A stretch of DNA of 64,000 nucleotides from positions 1,116,001-1,180,000 of the forward strand of contig CANNBH010000001.1 of assembly GCA_947502815.1 (NCBI GenBank), read 5' to 3'. This document shows, piece by piece, positions 56,038 through 64,000 of this stretch. Position 1 is the stretch's first letter. Each line of letters opens with the position of its first letter. The position numbers were made by a program, and so were the translations under genes. The DNA is from an uncultured Erythrobacter sp. GTDB taxonomy: Bacteria; Pseudomonadota; Alphaproteobacteria; Sphingomonadales; Sphingomonadaceae. Below the pieces are notes generated by a model that ran no database searches, was not told where the DNA came from, and saw nothing but the letters and a program-made list of their open reading frames with translations.

Positions 56038-58206
56038 TCAGACAAAGCTGTAAGGATCAACATCGATCCCCACCCGCACACCGGGCGGGAATTCATGATC
56101 GCTTACCCAATCGCGCAAAGTGGCCTGCAAATTGGCGCTGCGCCGGGCGTTTACGAGAAAACGGTAGCGGTATCGGTTTCTGAGCAAGGCCAGCGGGGCA
56201 GGGGCCGGGCCAAGGATGTAGAGATCGTCTTGAATCGGGCGTTTATCCCCCAAATGAACGGCTGCGGCGCGGGCTTCGCGTTCATCCTCTGAGGAGATGA
56301 TAATCGCGGCCCAGCGGCCAAATGGCGGGGCACCTGCATCGCGGCGCGCTTCGGTTTCGGCAGCGTAGAAAGCATCGCGGTCGCCGTCCGCCAAAGCGGC
56401 AATGACCGGCGCATCGGGGTGCCGCGTTTGCAGCAGCACTTCGCCCGGCTTTGCACCGCGCCCTGCGCGCCCGGCAACCTGCGCGACCTGCTGATATGTC
56501 CGCTCTGCCGCGCGCAGATCGCCGCCCTCTAATCCAAGGTCTGCATCAATCACGCCAACCAACGTCAGTTCGGGAAAGTGGAAGCCTTTTGTGACCAGCT
56601 GAGTGCCGACAATCACATCAATGGCGCGCGCCTCTGCCTGAGCGATAAATTCCGCTGCTCGTTCTGGCGATCCCAATGTGTCAGACGTGGCGACCGCGAC
56701 ACGCGCATCGGGAAACAGATCGGCGACTTCATCCGCGATCCGCTCGACGCCTGGCCCGCACGCGACCAAACAATCGCCTTCGCCGCATTCAGGGCATGCG
56801 TCAGGCGGGGCAGTCTCCAGCCCGCAATGGTGACAGGCAAGCCGCGATGACAGGCGATGTTCGACCAACCACGCGCTGCAATTGGGACATTGGAATCGGT
56901 GGCCGCAATTGCGGCACAAGGTTAGCGGGGCATATCCGCGGCGGTTCAAAAACAGCAGCGATTGTTCGCCCGCCGCCAGCCGCGATTCCAGCCCTTCGAT
57001 CAAAGGCGCGGACAGCCAGCGCCCGCTCGCCGGTTTTTCCACTGTCAGGTCCACCAGCTTTATCGCGGGCAATTGCGCGCCTCCAAATCGGCTGGGCAGC
57101 ACCAATTTTGTGTAGGTCCCCGAATTGGCCATGTGGAGGCTTTCAAGAGCAGGGGTCGCGCTGGCCAGGACGACGGGAATGCTCTCAAAATGGGCGCGCA
57201 TAACAGACACGTCGCGGGCGTTGTAACGCACCCCGTCATCTTGCTTGAAACTGATCTCATGGGCTTCATCGACCACGATCAGACCAAGGTCTGCGTAAGG
57301 CAGAAACAACGCTGAGCGCGCGCCGACAATCACCTGCGCGCTTCCTTGTGCAATCGCCCGCCATGCGCGTCTACGCTCCGTCGACTTCAGCGAAGAGTGC
57401 CATTGCACAGGCGCCGCGCCAAACCGCTGTTCAAATCGGGTGAGAAAATTCTCTGTCAGCGCAATTTCGGGCAACAGGACAAGGACCTGACGGCCCATCC
57501 GTATGGCCTGCGCGACGGGTTCGAAATACGTCTCAGTTTTGCCCGACCCGGTGACCCCGTCCAGCAGGAACGGTTCGAATTTGCGCGCCTCAACGGCATC
57601 GACCAAAGCCTTGGCCACGGACATTTGATCGGCAGACAAATCGGGTTGGTGAAAATCGGCATTGGCTGGGGGATAGGGGCGGTCGATTGATACGCTGACC
57701 GTTTCGATCAAACCCGCACCCACCATACCGCGCAGCACGCCGTCGGACACGCCGCCAATGCTGGCCAATTCGCGAATTGTGCCCTGTGCGCCGCCCAGCG
57801 TTTCCAATGCTTGTTTGCGTTGAGCGGTGAGGCGTCCTTGTGGCTCGGCCCCGCTTAGGCGGTATTCGGTTGTGGTTGTGGGCCCGCCCAGCGCCCCGCC
57901 GCTGGACAAAACCATGCGCGCAACACTGACCAAATTGGCGCAGTAATAGTCGGCGGTCCATTCGATCAGACGGCGCAGCGCCTTTGACAAGGGCGGCACC
58001 GCCACAACCTCGCGCAGCGCCCTCAGCTTGCTTGCATCCACCTCAACTCCGGGCAGGCGCCCTTCGTCCCAGACAATGCCGGTGACCTGCCTCGGGCCAA
58101 GCGGCGCGATCACCACGCTGCCCGGTTCGACCTGCATTCCTTCGGCGACCTTATAGTCGAGCGGGCCAAGCGCGGCGTTAAGAACAAGGAGGCGGACGCG
58201 GTTCAT
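56038..58206 (-). CDS. priA: Primosomal replication-restart helicase PriA
   Basis: A 722-residue superfamily-2 helicase that reloads the replisome at stalled forks. Order: 3'-DNA-binding domain (VLNAALGPLDYKV), helicase with LDGVTGSGKTETYF and VVDEAHE, zinc module with eight cysteines (LCRNCGHRFQCPNC, CHHCG, CPECGEGDC), then helicase C-terminal QVAGRAGRG. ATG at 58206 (MNRVRLLVL) fits the family; an upstream GTG at 58245 is possible. Confidence 0.95.
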   Translation of the reverse strand: MNRVRLLVLNAALGPLDYKVAEGMQVEPGSVVIAPLGPRQVTGIVWDEGRLPGVEVDASKLRALREVVAVPPLSKALRRLIEWTADYYCANLVSVARMVLSSGGALGGPTTTTEYRLSGAEPQGRLTAQRKQALETLGGAQGTIRELASIGGVSDGVLRGMVGAGLIETVSVSIDRPYPPANADFHQPDLSADQMSVAKALVDAVEARKFEPFLLDGVTGSGKTETYFEPVAQAIRMGRQVLVLLPEIALTENFLTRFEQRFGAAPVQWHSSLKSTERRRAWRAIAQGSAQVIVGARSALFLPYADLGLIVVDEAHEISFKQDDGVRYNARDVSVMRAHFESIPVVLASATPALESLHMANSGTYTKLVLPSRFGGAQLPAIKLVDLTVEKPASGRWLSAPLIEGLESRLAAGEQSLLFLNRRGYAPLTLCRNCGHRFQCPNCSAWLVEHRLSSRLACHHCGLETAPPDACPECGEGDCLVACGPGVERIADEVADLFPDARVAVATSDTLGSPERAAEFIAQAEARAIDVIVGTQLVTKGFHFPELTLVGVIDADLGLEGGDLRAAERTYQQVAQVAGRAGRGAKPGEVLLQTRHPDAPVIAALADGDRDAFYAAETEARRDAGAPPFGRWAAIIISSEDEREARAAAVHLGDKRPIQDDLYILGPAPAPLALLRNRYRYRFLVNARRSANLQATLRDWVSDHEFPPGVRVGIDVDPYSFV

Positions 58207-58278
58207 GATCACCGCTTCATATGGGGCCTGGCGCGCGTCCGCCACTCCTGAGTCGGAATTTCATGTTTAGACTGGTGT

Positions 58279-58500
58279 TTAGAGCGTGATCGGCGCGGTT
58301 GGTTTCACTTGGCTGCGATACCGCAGATCGGTTTCGGCACCGGGTTGATGCAGCAAGTGAGCACGCGCCGAAATTGCCGCCAGATGGATGCTTGGCGCGC
58401 TTGATCGGCCCAACTGACCGTTCAAAATGATGGGGACACGCGGCTGGCATCGCTGCTGCGGCTGTGCCATTTCACAGTTCACCGAATCGACATCGCCCAA
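58279..58500 (-). CDS. Uncertain small open reading frame between priA and tal
   Basis: A frame of 73 codons (or 63 from the ATG at 58470) with codon use like the neighbours and a plausible C-terminus ([16 protein letters not shown]). There is no clear ribosome-binding site and no family similarity that I recognise. The 308-bp gap between priA and tal holds nothing else convincing; GGGGAGAG near its right end is the tal ribosome site. Confidence 0.3.
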   Translation of the reverse strand: MGDVDSVNCEMAQPQQRCQPRVPIILNGQLGRSSAPSIHLAAISARAHLLHQPGAETDLRYRSQVKPTAPITL

Positions 58501-58514
58501 AGGGGAGAGCGAAC

Positions 58515-59168
58515 ATGAAATTCTTCGTCGACACCGCAGAGATTGACGACATCAAAGATCTGGCCAGCACTGGCTTGCTTGATGGCGTCACCACCAATCC
58601 ATCGCTGATCCACAAATCGGGCCGCGATTTTATGGAAGTGACCAAGGAAATTTGCGGCCTTGTCGACGGGCCGGTTTCGGCTGAAGTTGTCGCTCTTGAC
58701 CATGAAACGATGATGAAAGAGGCCGAAGTCCTGCGCAAAATCGCGGACAATGTCTGCATCAAAGTGCCGCTGACTGTCGATGGGTTGAAAACCTGTAAGG
58801 CGCTCACCGGCGAAGGGACCATGGTCAACGTTACCCTGTGTTTCTCCGCCAATCAGGCGCTGCTTGCGGCAAAGGCAGGCGCGACCTTCATTTCGCCTTT
58901 CGTTGGCCGTCATGATGACAATGGTTTTGATGGGATGGACCTGATCGAAGACATCCGTCTGATCTATGACAATTACCTTTATGACACGGAAATTCTGGTC
59001 GCCAGCATCCGCCACACGACCCATGTTTTGGAAAGCGCAAAGATTGGCGCAGATGTGATCACCGCACCGCCCAAGGTGATCCTTGGCCTGTTCAAACATG
59101 TGCTGACCGACAAGGGGATCGAAGGGTTCCTGAAAGATTGGGCAGCAACCGGACAGACCATCGTCTAA
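58515..59168 (+). CDS. tal: Transaldolase, TalC/MipB (fructose-6-phosphate aldolase) type
   Basis: A 217-residue short transaldolase. [32 protein letters not shown], the Schiff-base Lys in [28 protein letters not shown] and [11 protein letters not shown] are all present. GGGGAGAG precedes the ATG. It acts in the pentose phosphate pathway, exchanging dihydroxyacetone units; the same fold includes fructose-6-phosphate aldolase, so specificity is not certain. Confidence 0.92.
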   Translation: MKFFVDTAEIDDIKDLASTGLLDGVTTNPSLIHKSGRDFMEVTKEICGLVDGPVSAEVVALDHETMMKEAEVLRKIADNVCIKVPLTVDGLKTCKALTGEGTMVNVTLCFSANQALLAAKAGATFISPFVGRHDDNGFDGMDLIEDIRLIYDNYLYDTEILVASIRHTTHVLESAKIGADVITAPPKVILGLFKHVLTDKGIEGFLKDWAATGQTIV

Positions 59169-59211
59169 AGGCACAGTTTGAGATCGGGCAACTGATCTCT
59201 ATCTGCACACA

Positions 59212-61050
59212 ATGGCTGAAGAATCTCCCTTAGACATATTCAAACAAGCGCTGACCGGCGCATCGCGGGCGATTGCGCGCGATGCAGAGGTTGAGGTTGC
59301 GTGGAGCGCGGATGTGCCGGGGGCGTCAGGCAATCGGTTTCGTGTGCCGCTGCCCGGCCGCGATTTGCCGGCCGAACAGGTTGTTGAGGCGCGCGGATTT
59401 GCCGACAGTTTCGCGCTGAAACTGCGCCATCACGATGCCGGGGTTCATGCGCAGGGCGCTCCGCCAGAGCCGGTTGCGCGGGCCTGTTACGATGCGATCG
59501 AGCAGGTGCGTTACGAAGCTTTGGGCGCAAACCGGTTTGATGGGATCAAATCCAATCTCGATGCGGCAACTGAGATGCGCACCAGCGGTGATGCGATTGT
59601 GCGGGCGCAAAACTCCTCCGAAGTTCCGCTGCAAACTGCGCTTTCATTGATGCTGCGCGAACAATTAACCGGCGAAGCGATCCCGGATAAGGCGCAGGCT
59701 GGCGTCAATTTGGTACGCGAATTTATCGAAGGCAAAGTGGGCGAAGATTTCTCCGCTCTGGGCGACAGTCTGGCCGATCAAGAGGCGTTTCAAAAGCTCA
59801 CGCTGGATATGCTGCGCGAACTTGATCTGACGCGGCCCACCGATGCGCCGGATGAAACCGACAGCGACGATTCAGACGAAGATGACGGCGAAGAAGACGA
59901 TCAGTCCGGCGATGAACAGCAGGAAGGCGATGCCGACCCGCAGGCCAGCGAAGTCGCAGGCGACATGGCCGAAGGCGACGGGGAGGGCGAATCCGACAGC
60001 GAGCTTTCCGCTGACGAAGACATGCAAGACGGCGAACCGGGTGAGGAAGGCGATGCCTCCAACGCGCCTGTCCGCCCCAATCGTCCGCAGGCCGACATTC
60101 CCGACGGCCTTGATTACAACGCCTTTACCGAACGTTTCGATGAAGAAGTCGAAGCGCCAGAACTGTGCGATGCCGAGGAATTGGACCGGCTGCGCGCCTA
60201 TCTCGACAGCCAGCTGACCGGCCTGCAAGGGGTGGTCACCCGGCTGGCAAACCGGCTGCAACGCCGTTTGATGGCGCAGCAAAATCGCAGTTGGGATTTC
60301 GATCAGGAAGAGGGCGTGCTGGATGCAGCCCGCCTATCGCGCGTCATCGTCTCTCCCGGCACGGCTTTGTCCTATAAGGTTGAACGTGATGTCGAGTTTA
60401 AGGACACGGTTGTTACGCTGTTGATCGACAATTCCGGCTCAATGCGCGGCCGCCCGATCAGCATGGCCGCGATCAGCGCCGATATCCTTGCGCGCACGTT
60501 GGAACGCTGCGGCGTTAAGACCGAAATTCTCGGCTTCACCACCCGCGCATGGAAAGGCGGGCAGAGCCGCGAAGCATGGCTGGCCGATGGCAAGCCTCAG
60601 GGGCCAGGGCGCCTCAACGATCTGCGCCACATCATCTACAAACAAGCGGACGAGCCATGGCGCCGCGCGCGCCGCAACCTCGGCCTGATGATGCGCGAAG
60701 GGCTGCTTAAAGAAAACATCGATGGAGAGGCGCTGTTGTGGGCGCACAGCCGCCTTGTCTACCGCCCCGAAGAACGCCGCATTTTGATGGTAATCTCCGA
60801 CGGCGCACCGGTTGATGACAGCACATTAAGCGTGAACAGCGCCGGCTATCTCGAAGCGCACCTTCGCGGCGTGATTGAATGGATCGAAAAAGCCTCACCC
60901 GTTCAATTGGTTGCCATTGGTATCGGCCACGATGTGACAAGATATTACCGCCGCGCGGTGACAATCATGGATGTCGAACAACTCGGCGGCACGATTATGG
61001 AGCAGCTGGCGGAACTGTTTGAGGATGAGAAGGGTGCACGAAAAAGATAA
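59212..61050 (+). CDS. cobT: Cobaltochelatase subunit CobT
   Basis: A 612-residue CobT of the ATP-dependent aerobic cobalt chelatase (CobNST). The N-terminal region is helical; residues about 210-285 form a long Asp/Glu-rich linker; the C-terminal von Willebrand A domain has the metal-adhesion motif [11 protein letters not shown]. CobS normally adjoins CobT but is not seen here. It is 43 bp after tal. Similar AAA+/VWA pairs occur outside cobalamin synthesis, so a CobT-like role remains possible. Confidence 0.9.
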   Translation: MAEESPLDIFKQALTGASRAIARDAEVEVAWSADVPGASGNRFRVPLPGRDLPAEQVVEARGFADSFALKLRHHDAGVHAQGAPPEPVARACYDAIEQVRYEALGANRFDGIKSNLDAATEMRTSGDAIVRAQNSSEVPLQTALSLMLREQLTGEAIPDKAQAGVNLVREFIEGKVGEDFSALGDSLADQEAFQKLTLDMLRELDLTRPTDAPDETDSDDSDEDDGEEDDQSGDEQQEGDADPQASEVAGDMAEGDGEGESDSELSADEDMQDGEPGEEGDASNAPVRPNRPQADIPDGLDYNAFTERFDEEVEAPELCDAEELDRLRAYLDSQLTGLQGVVTRLANRLQRRLMAQQNRSWDFDQEEGVLDAARLSRVIVSPGTALSYKVERDVEFKDTVVTLLIDNSGSMRGRPISMAAISADILARTLERCGVKTEILGFTTRAWKGGQSREAWLADGKPQGPGRLNDLRHIIYKQADEPWRRARRNLGLMMREGLLKENIDGEALLWAHSRLVYRPEERRILMVISDGAPVDDSTLSVNSAGYLEAHLRGVIEWIEKASPVQLVAIGIGHDVTRYYRRAVTIMDVEQLGGTIMEQLAELFEDEKGARKR

Positions 61051-61106
61051 ACACCCGGACTTGAATTCGAACGAAGCAAAACCCATATCCTCAACTGAAC
61101 GGCCCA

Positions 61107-61175
61107 CTACGCATTTGCGTAGAGCCGCGATACGCAAGTGGCGCTTTAGCGCTGCACACGTAGTGCTTTTGCACT
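61107..61175 (+). other. Cluster of three short hairpins downstream of cobT
   Basis: CTACGCA-TT-TGCGTAG (61107-61122), GCGC-TTTA-GCGC (61141-61152) and AGTGC-TTTT-GCACT (61162-61175) follow within 70 bp. None is followed by a T-run. They may end or process the cobT message or be a dispersed repeat. Confidence 0.45.
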
Positions 61176-61248
61176 GCCTCTGTTAGGACGGTTCGCGGCT
61201 GGTTGCTTTCCAAGTTTTGTCGCGGTCCGTTTAGTTGGACGATGAAAT

Positions 61249-61413
61249 ATGGAAAACCTCCCTTCTATACTTTTGCAAAGCGAGAGCTTAGGCGCTTACG
61301 GCCCATTTGCCTTATTGATCTTGGCCTTAAGCCAGTTGCTAAAGCATCTTCCTCCTGTAATTGATTCCATAAGAAGACCGTGGAATCCGATTGAGAGAGA
61401 AGACGATAAATGA
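61249..61413 (+). CDS. Small membrane protein translationally coupled to the nitroreductase
   Basis: A 54-residue peptide: a short N-terminus, one hydrophobic helix (GAYGPFALLILALSQLLKHL) and a charged tail ending IEREDDK. Its TGA overlaps the nitroreductase ATG as ATGA (61410-61413), and codon use matches neighbours. The ribosome site is weak (GGAC, 10 nt before). Possible membrane tether or small regulator; function unknown. Confidence 0.55.
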   Translation: MENLPSILLQSESLGAYGPFALLILALSQLLKHLPPVIDSIRRPWNPIEREDDK

Positions 61414-62072
61414 ACGTAACCGAAGCCGTCACCAGCCGCCGATCCGTCCGCGCTTTCACCGATCAGCCGGTTGAGCTCGAAAAAATCCGCCGCGTTATGG
61501 ACAATGCGCGTTGGGCCGCGTCGGGTTGCAATTTTCAGCCTTGGGAAGCGACCATCCTGACCGGACAGCCGCTCACTGACCTTCAGGCAAAAATCACCAC
61601 CACGCCGCCTCAGGCTGCGGAATATGACTGGACCGCGCCGGGCACCGAAGACGCTTACAAACAGCGGCTCAACGGCGTTTCCAAGGGCATGTTCGGCGCG
61701 ATGGGTATCGCCCGCGATGATGGCGAAGGACGAATGAAAGCGATGATGCGCAACGCCACCAGTTTCGACGCTCCGGCGGTCATGTTCGTTTATTTCCCGC
61801 GCCTGATGAAAGAACCGCAATGGTCCGACACCGGCATGTGGCTGCAAACCGTGGCCTTGCTGCTGCGCGAAGAAGGGCTCGACAGCTGTTTTCAGGAATA
61901 TATGGCGCTCTACGCCAATGTGATCCGCGACCATATCGGGCTGGATCATGAACGCTATATGCTGTTTTGCGGCATGGCGATTGGATACCGCGATCCCGAT
62001 GCGCGGCTCAACACCTATGACCGCGAACGGGTGCCGCTCGATGATCAGGTTCAGTTCCTCGGCTGGGAATAA
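61410..62072 (+). CDS. Nitroreductase-family flavoprotein
   Basis: A 220-residue FMN-dependent NAD(P)H reductase. The N-terminus VTSRRSVRAFTDQPVE carries the phosphate-binding Arg/Ser, and MDNARWAASGCNFQPWE and MWLQTVALLLREEGLDSCFQ are typical. Substrates of this family range from nitroaromatics to quinones and dehalogenation intermediates. A hairpin GGGCC...GGCCC (62073-62105) follows the stop but lacks a T-run. Confidence 0.9.
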   Translation: MNVTEAVTSRRSVRAFTDQPVELEKIRRVMDNARWAASGCNFQPWEATILTGQPLTDLQAKITTTPPQAAEYDWTAPGTEDAYKQRLNGVSKGMFGAMGIARDDGEGRMKAMMRNATSFDAPAVMFVYFPRLMKEPQWSDTGMWLQTVALLLREEGLDSCFQEYMALYANVIRDHIGLDHERYMLFCGMAIGYRDPDARLNTYDRERVPLDDQVQFLGWE

Positions 62073-62283
62073 GGGCCGGGTTCGATTTGCGCGAATCGTT
62101 GGCCCGTGCGCGACCTCAAAAGGGTGCCGCCGCGAAGGCGCCGTGTGATCGAGGGTTGCAAATTGCGCACCTCCGCTGAAAATGCTTGGCTTTTCCGTGT
62201 CCAAGATGGGGACAGACCACCAAAACTGTCCAATTCATACTATTGAAGCCCCCGCGCGGCGGGTAGAACCATTCTGAAGCAAT

Positions 62284-62321
62284 GGGGGTGAAAACCCCTC
62301 CATATAGGAGCAACCTGCTCC
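62284..62321 (+). promoter_or_regulatory. Leader hairpins upstream of the 62360 gene
   Basis: GGGGT-GAAA-ACCCC (62285-62298, GNRA-type loop) and GGAGCA-ACC-TGCTCC (62307-62321) stand side by side 39-76 bp before the GTG start. The spacer from 62073 holds no gene otherwise. They could be a leader RNA structure or the end of an upstream transcript. Confidence 0.4.
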
Positions 62322-62359
62322 GTTTGATAAATCAGTCCATTAGGTAAGGGGGAACGCCT

Positions 62360-64000
62360 GTGGGACGTTTGACTGCAGCAATTTCAGCGGCTTTTGTGGT
62401 GTCGGCGGCATGCCTGACGCTCGGCTCTATAGGGGCATCTGCACAAACCGGCTCAGTCCTGATCCGCGACAGTTTTCCAATTGGCGATAGCGATGGCATT
62501 TTGTGCCAAGTGCAAGATCGCAGCGTCGCAAATCCGGCCAAACAGGGTATTTTCGATCGCCGCTGGGCCGTGGTTTGCCGCGACAATCCGCAACCGATCG
62601 CCGAAATATTCGCGTTTGAGGATTTCAACGCGGCTGCCAAAGACGCCGTGCGATCCATGCGCCGTTTCCCGGTTACATGCTCATCCGCTGCGGCCACGGC
62701 CGGGCCTGTCTCAGGCTCTCAAAAACAGCAATGCTTGGTCGATGATAGCGAGCTCAAGTGGAGCCAGATCACCGCGCAATCGGACGACCTGATTTTTTAC
62801 GCCGAAGGCTTCGCCGCTTATGACGATGCGACGGTTCTGGCCTTGCGGTCGGTGCTGAGCAATTCCATTGCAGACGGCACGATTGACGTTGCCTCGACCT
62901 CCGTTTCTGACCCGCTGTCCTTTGCGCGGGTGCAGGCCGAAACGCTGAAACCCGAACAGGCTTTGGCAGAGGGGTATCGCCGCAATTTGGCGGGCGAATA
63001 CGCCGAGGCTGCGGCCTATTTTGAAACGCTTCAACAGCGGCTTGAAGGCGATGCGGAATCGTCGATCAATCCGGGCGAGTTCTTCGTCAACCGCGCCTTG
63101 CAAAAAAGCAATCTGGGTGAGTTTAGCGTCGCCAACCGTTTGTTTGCGCAGGCGGCGGATTTGGGCGGAGATGATCCGATCACCGCGCGGCTATTGCGCA
63201 ATTTTGAAGCGATCCATCTGCTCAATCAAGGTTTTGATCAGGCCGCGATTGAACGCCTAAATCAGGATCTGGAAGGCACCGCGAGCGGCGCTGCGAGTGT
63301 CGATGGCGATTTGTCGATCACACTGCCCATTTCGGAACGTTTGAACCGGGCACAGTCGAGCGGATATCTGTTTGGGATCGTCGATGAGTTAAGCCTGACA
63401 GTGGAAGAACGCGCGCAGATAATTGACGCTCAGGCGCTGCAGATCAGAGGCACAGCGAAACGGATCAACGGCGACCATGATGGCGCGCGGGCAGACCTGA
63501 TCAGGGCCTATGAAGAAGCGATTGCCGTACGCGATGGCCGGGTGACATCAATCACGAGGTTGCGCAGCCAAGTCCTTGGAGATCTTGCTTTAATTGCTGA
63601 GCGGCGCGGTTCGATTGGTGATGCCGAATCCTATTTGCGCAACGCTCTTTCGCTGCTTCAGGCGCAATACCCCGAACGCCGGACAGTCAGCGCCACAGAG
63701 GCCAGACTGGCGGCGTTTCTGCTGCGGCAGGGCCGCGATGATGAGGCTATGGCATTGTATGCCAAAGTGGTGGATCGCGCCGTGGGCAAACGCAACGCCA
63801 TCACCGGTTTTGCCAATCAGTTGAACCCCTATTACCGCCGGCTTGCATCGCAGGTTGATGGCGATCCCGAAGCAGCCGAAGCGTTCTTCCGCGCGGCCCA
63901 AGTTTTGATCCGCCCCGGCGTTGCAGAGACGCAAGCGATCCTTGCTCGCCGGTTGAGTGCCAATTCGGACGAGGCATCGCGCCTTTTCCGGCAATCGATC
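62360..64000 (+). CDS. Exported helical-repeat (TPR-like) protein, partial at the right edge
   Basis: 547 residues are visible and the frame runs off the window. It starts with GTG after AAGGGGG and has a signal peptide (LTAAISAAFVVSAACLTLG, cleavage near ASAQ, residue 29). A cysteine-containing domain follows (about 30-130), then helical repeats with TPR-like spacing (GYRRNLAGEYAEAAAYFETL, NRALQKSNLGEFSVANRLFA, RGSIGDAESYLRNALSLL, LLRQGRDDEAMALYAKVV). Large exported TPR proteins in this order often end in a CHAT protease-like domain; that part, if present, is outside the window. Confidence 0.8.
   Translation, partial: MGRLTAAISAAFVVSAACLTLGSIGASAQTGSVLIRDSFPIGDSDGILCQVQDRSVANPAKQGIFDRRWAVVCRDNPQPIAEIFAFEDFNAAAKDAVRSMRRFPVTCSSAAATAGPVSGSQKQQCLVDDSELKWSQITAQSDDLIFYAEGFAAYDDATVLALRSVLSNSIADGTIDVASTSVSDPLSFARVQAETLKPEQALAEGYRRNLAGEYAEAAAYFETLQQRLEGDAESSINPGEFFVNRALQKSNLGEFSVANRLFAQAADLGGDDPITARLLRNFEAIHLLNQGFDQAAIERLNQDLEGTASGAASVDGDLSITLPISERLNRAQSSGYLFGIVDELSLTVEERAQIIDAQALQIRGTAKRINGDHDGARADLIRAYEEAIAVRDGRVTSITRLRSQVLGDLALIAERRGSIGDAESYLRNALSLLQAQYPERRTVSATEARLAAFLLRQGRDDEAMALYAKVVDRAVGKRNAITGFANQLNPYYRRLASQVDGDPEAAEAFFRAAQVLIRPGVAETQAILARRLSANSDEASRLFRQSI

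Noticed and set aside
58217..58450. Alternative minus-strand frame in the priA-tal gap
   Set aside because: It has poor composition, no ribosome site and overlaps the priA start; the frame at 58279-58500 is slightly better and was kept at low confidence.

Overview
The window reads as ordinary chromosomal DNA of an alphaproteobacterium of the order Sphingomonadales, most likely family Erythrobacteraceae. The grounds are a circularly permuted two-piece tmRNA whose tag reads ANDNEALAIAA, an atpHAGDC operon without the Fo genes and with a very short epsilon subunit, a SciP/DUF1153 cell-cycle regulator, an HdaA-like protein, DUF2794, DUF2066 and DUF2256 proteins, and high-GC codon usage. No tRNA, rRNA, insertion sequence, prophage or CRISPR array was seen.

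Layout. 1-3.1 kb: a YbbA/YbbP-type ABC exporter (permease cut by the window edge) divergent from a GDSL esterase, then recF. 3.1-4.1 kb: a sigma-54-type promoter in front of three tandem, related 36-52 residue membrane peptides and a PspC-domain protein, closed by a terminator. 4.1-7.7 kb: a leftward lemA-TPM-TPM-Nudix-SDR operon. 7.8-9.2 kb: mscL, a hairpin-rich spacer, permuted ssrA and two 95-bp direct repeats. 9.2-16.7 kb: two unknown proteins, an astA-astB-M20 hydrolase operon (arginine succinyltransferase pathway), malate synthase G and a membrane protein. 16.7-27.2 kb: an esterase lipoprotein with a hexamer-repeat linker, the classical lptD-surA-pdxA-rsmA cluster, divergent pepA-DUF2256-holC, a lipoprotein and ndk. 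27.2-36 kb: purM, a purN fused to an MmcQ/YjbR domain and a sulfotransferase on one strand; DUF2066-hdaA-cysE-DUF2794 on the other; a polytopic membrane protein and an MFE-2-like SDR, each with a palindrome upstream. 36-42 kb: gph, glmU-lipoprotein-HNH, a SOUL protein, sciP and a GT-C-like membrane protein. 42-50 kb: an S9 peptidase, a GST and the F1-ATPase operon. 50-64 kb: a TauD-type dioxygenase behind an operator-like palindrome, a membrane-anchored S1C protease, ada, small unknown genes, a GST, priA, transaldolase, cobT, a small membrane protein coupled to a nitroreductase, and the start of a large exported repeat-type protein.

The window mixes housekeeping (replication and repair: recF, holC, hdaA, priA, ada; envelope biogenesis: lptD, surA, glmU; energy: F1-ATPase; purines: purM, purN, ndk) with envelope-stress functions (PspC, LemA/TPM, MscL). 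The best candidate for an undescribed system is the 3.17-4.10 kb cassette: an inverted repeat, a -24/-12 promoter, three tandem peptides sharing a PASP motif with duplicated leader sequences, and PspC. Second candidates are the tandem 95-bp repeats and hairpin cluster around ssrA, the PurN-MmcQ/YjbR fusion, and a ribosome-binding site buried in a long palindrome at 34.9 kb. Where another start fits better than the longest frame, the start chosen is explained. All functional calls rest on motif and sequence recognition without database searches.
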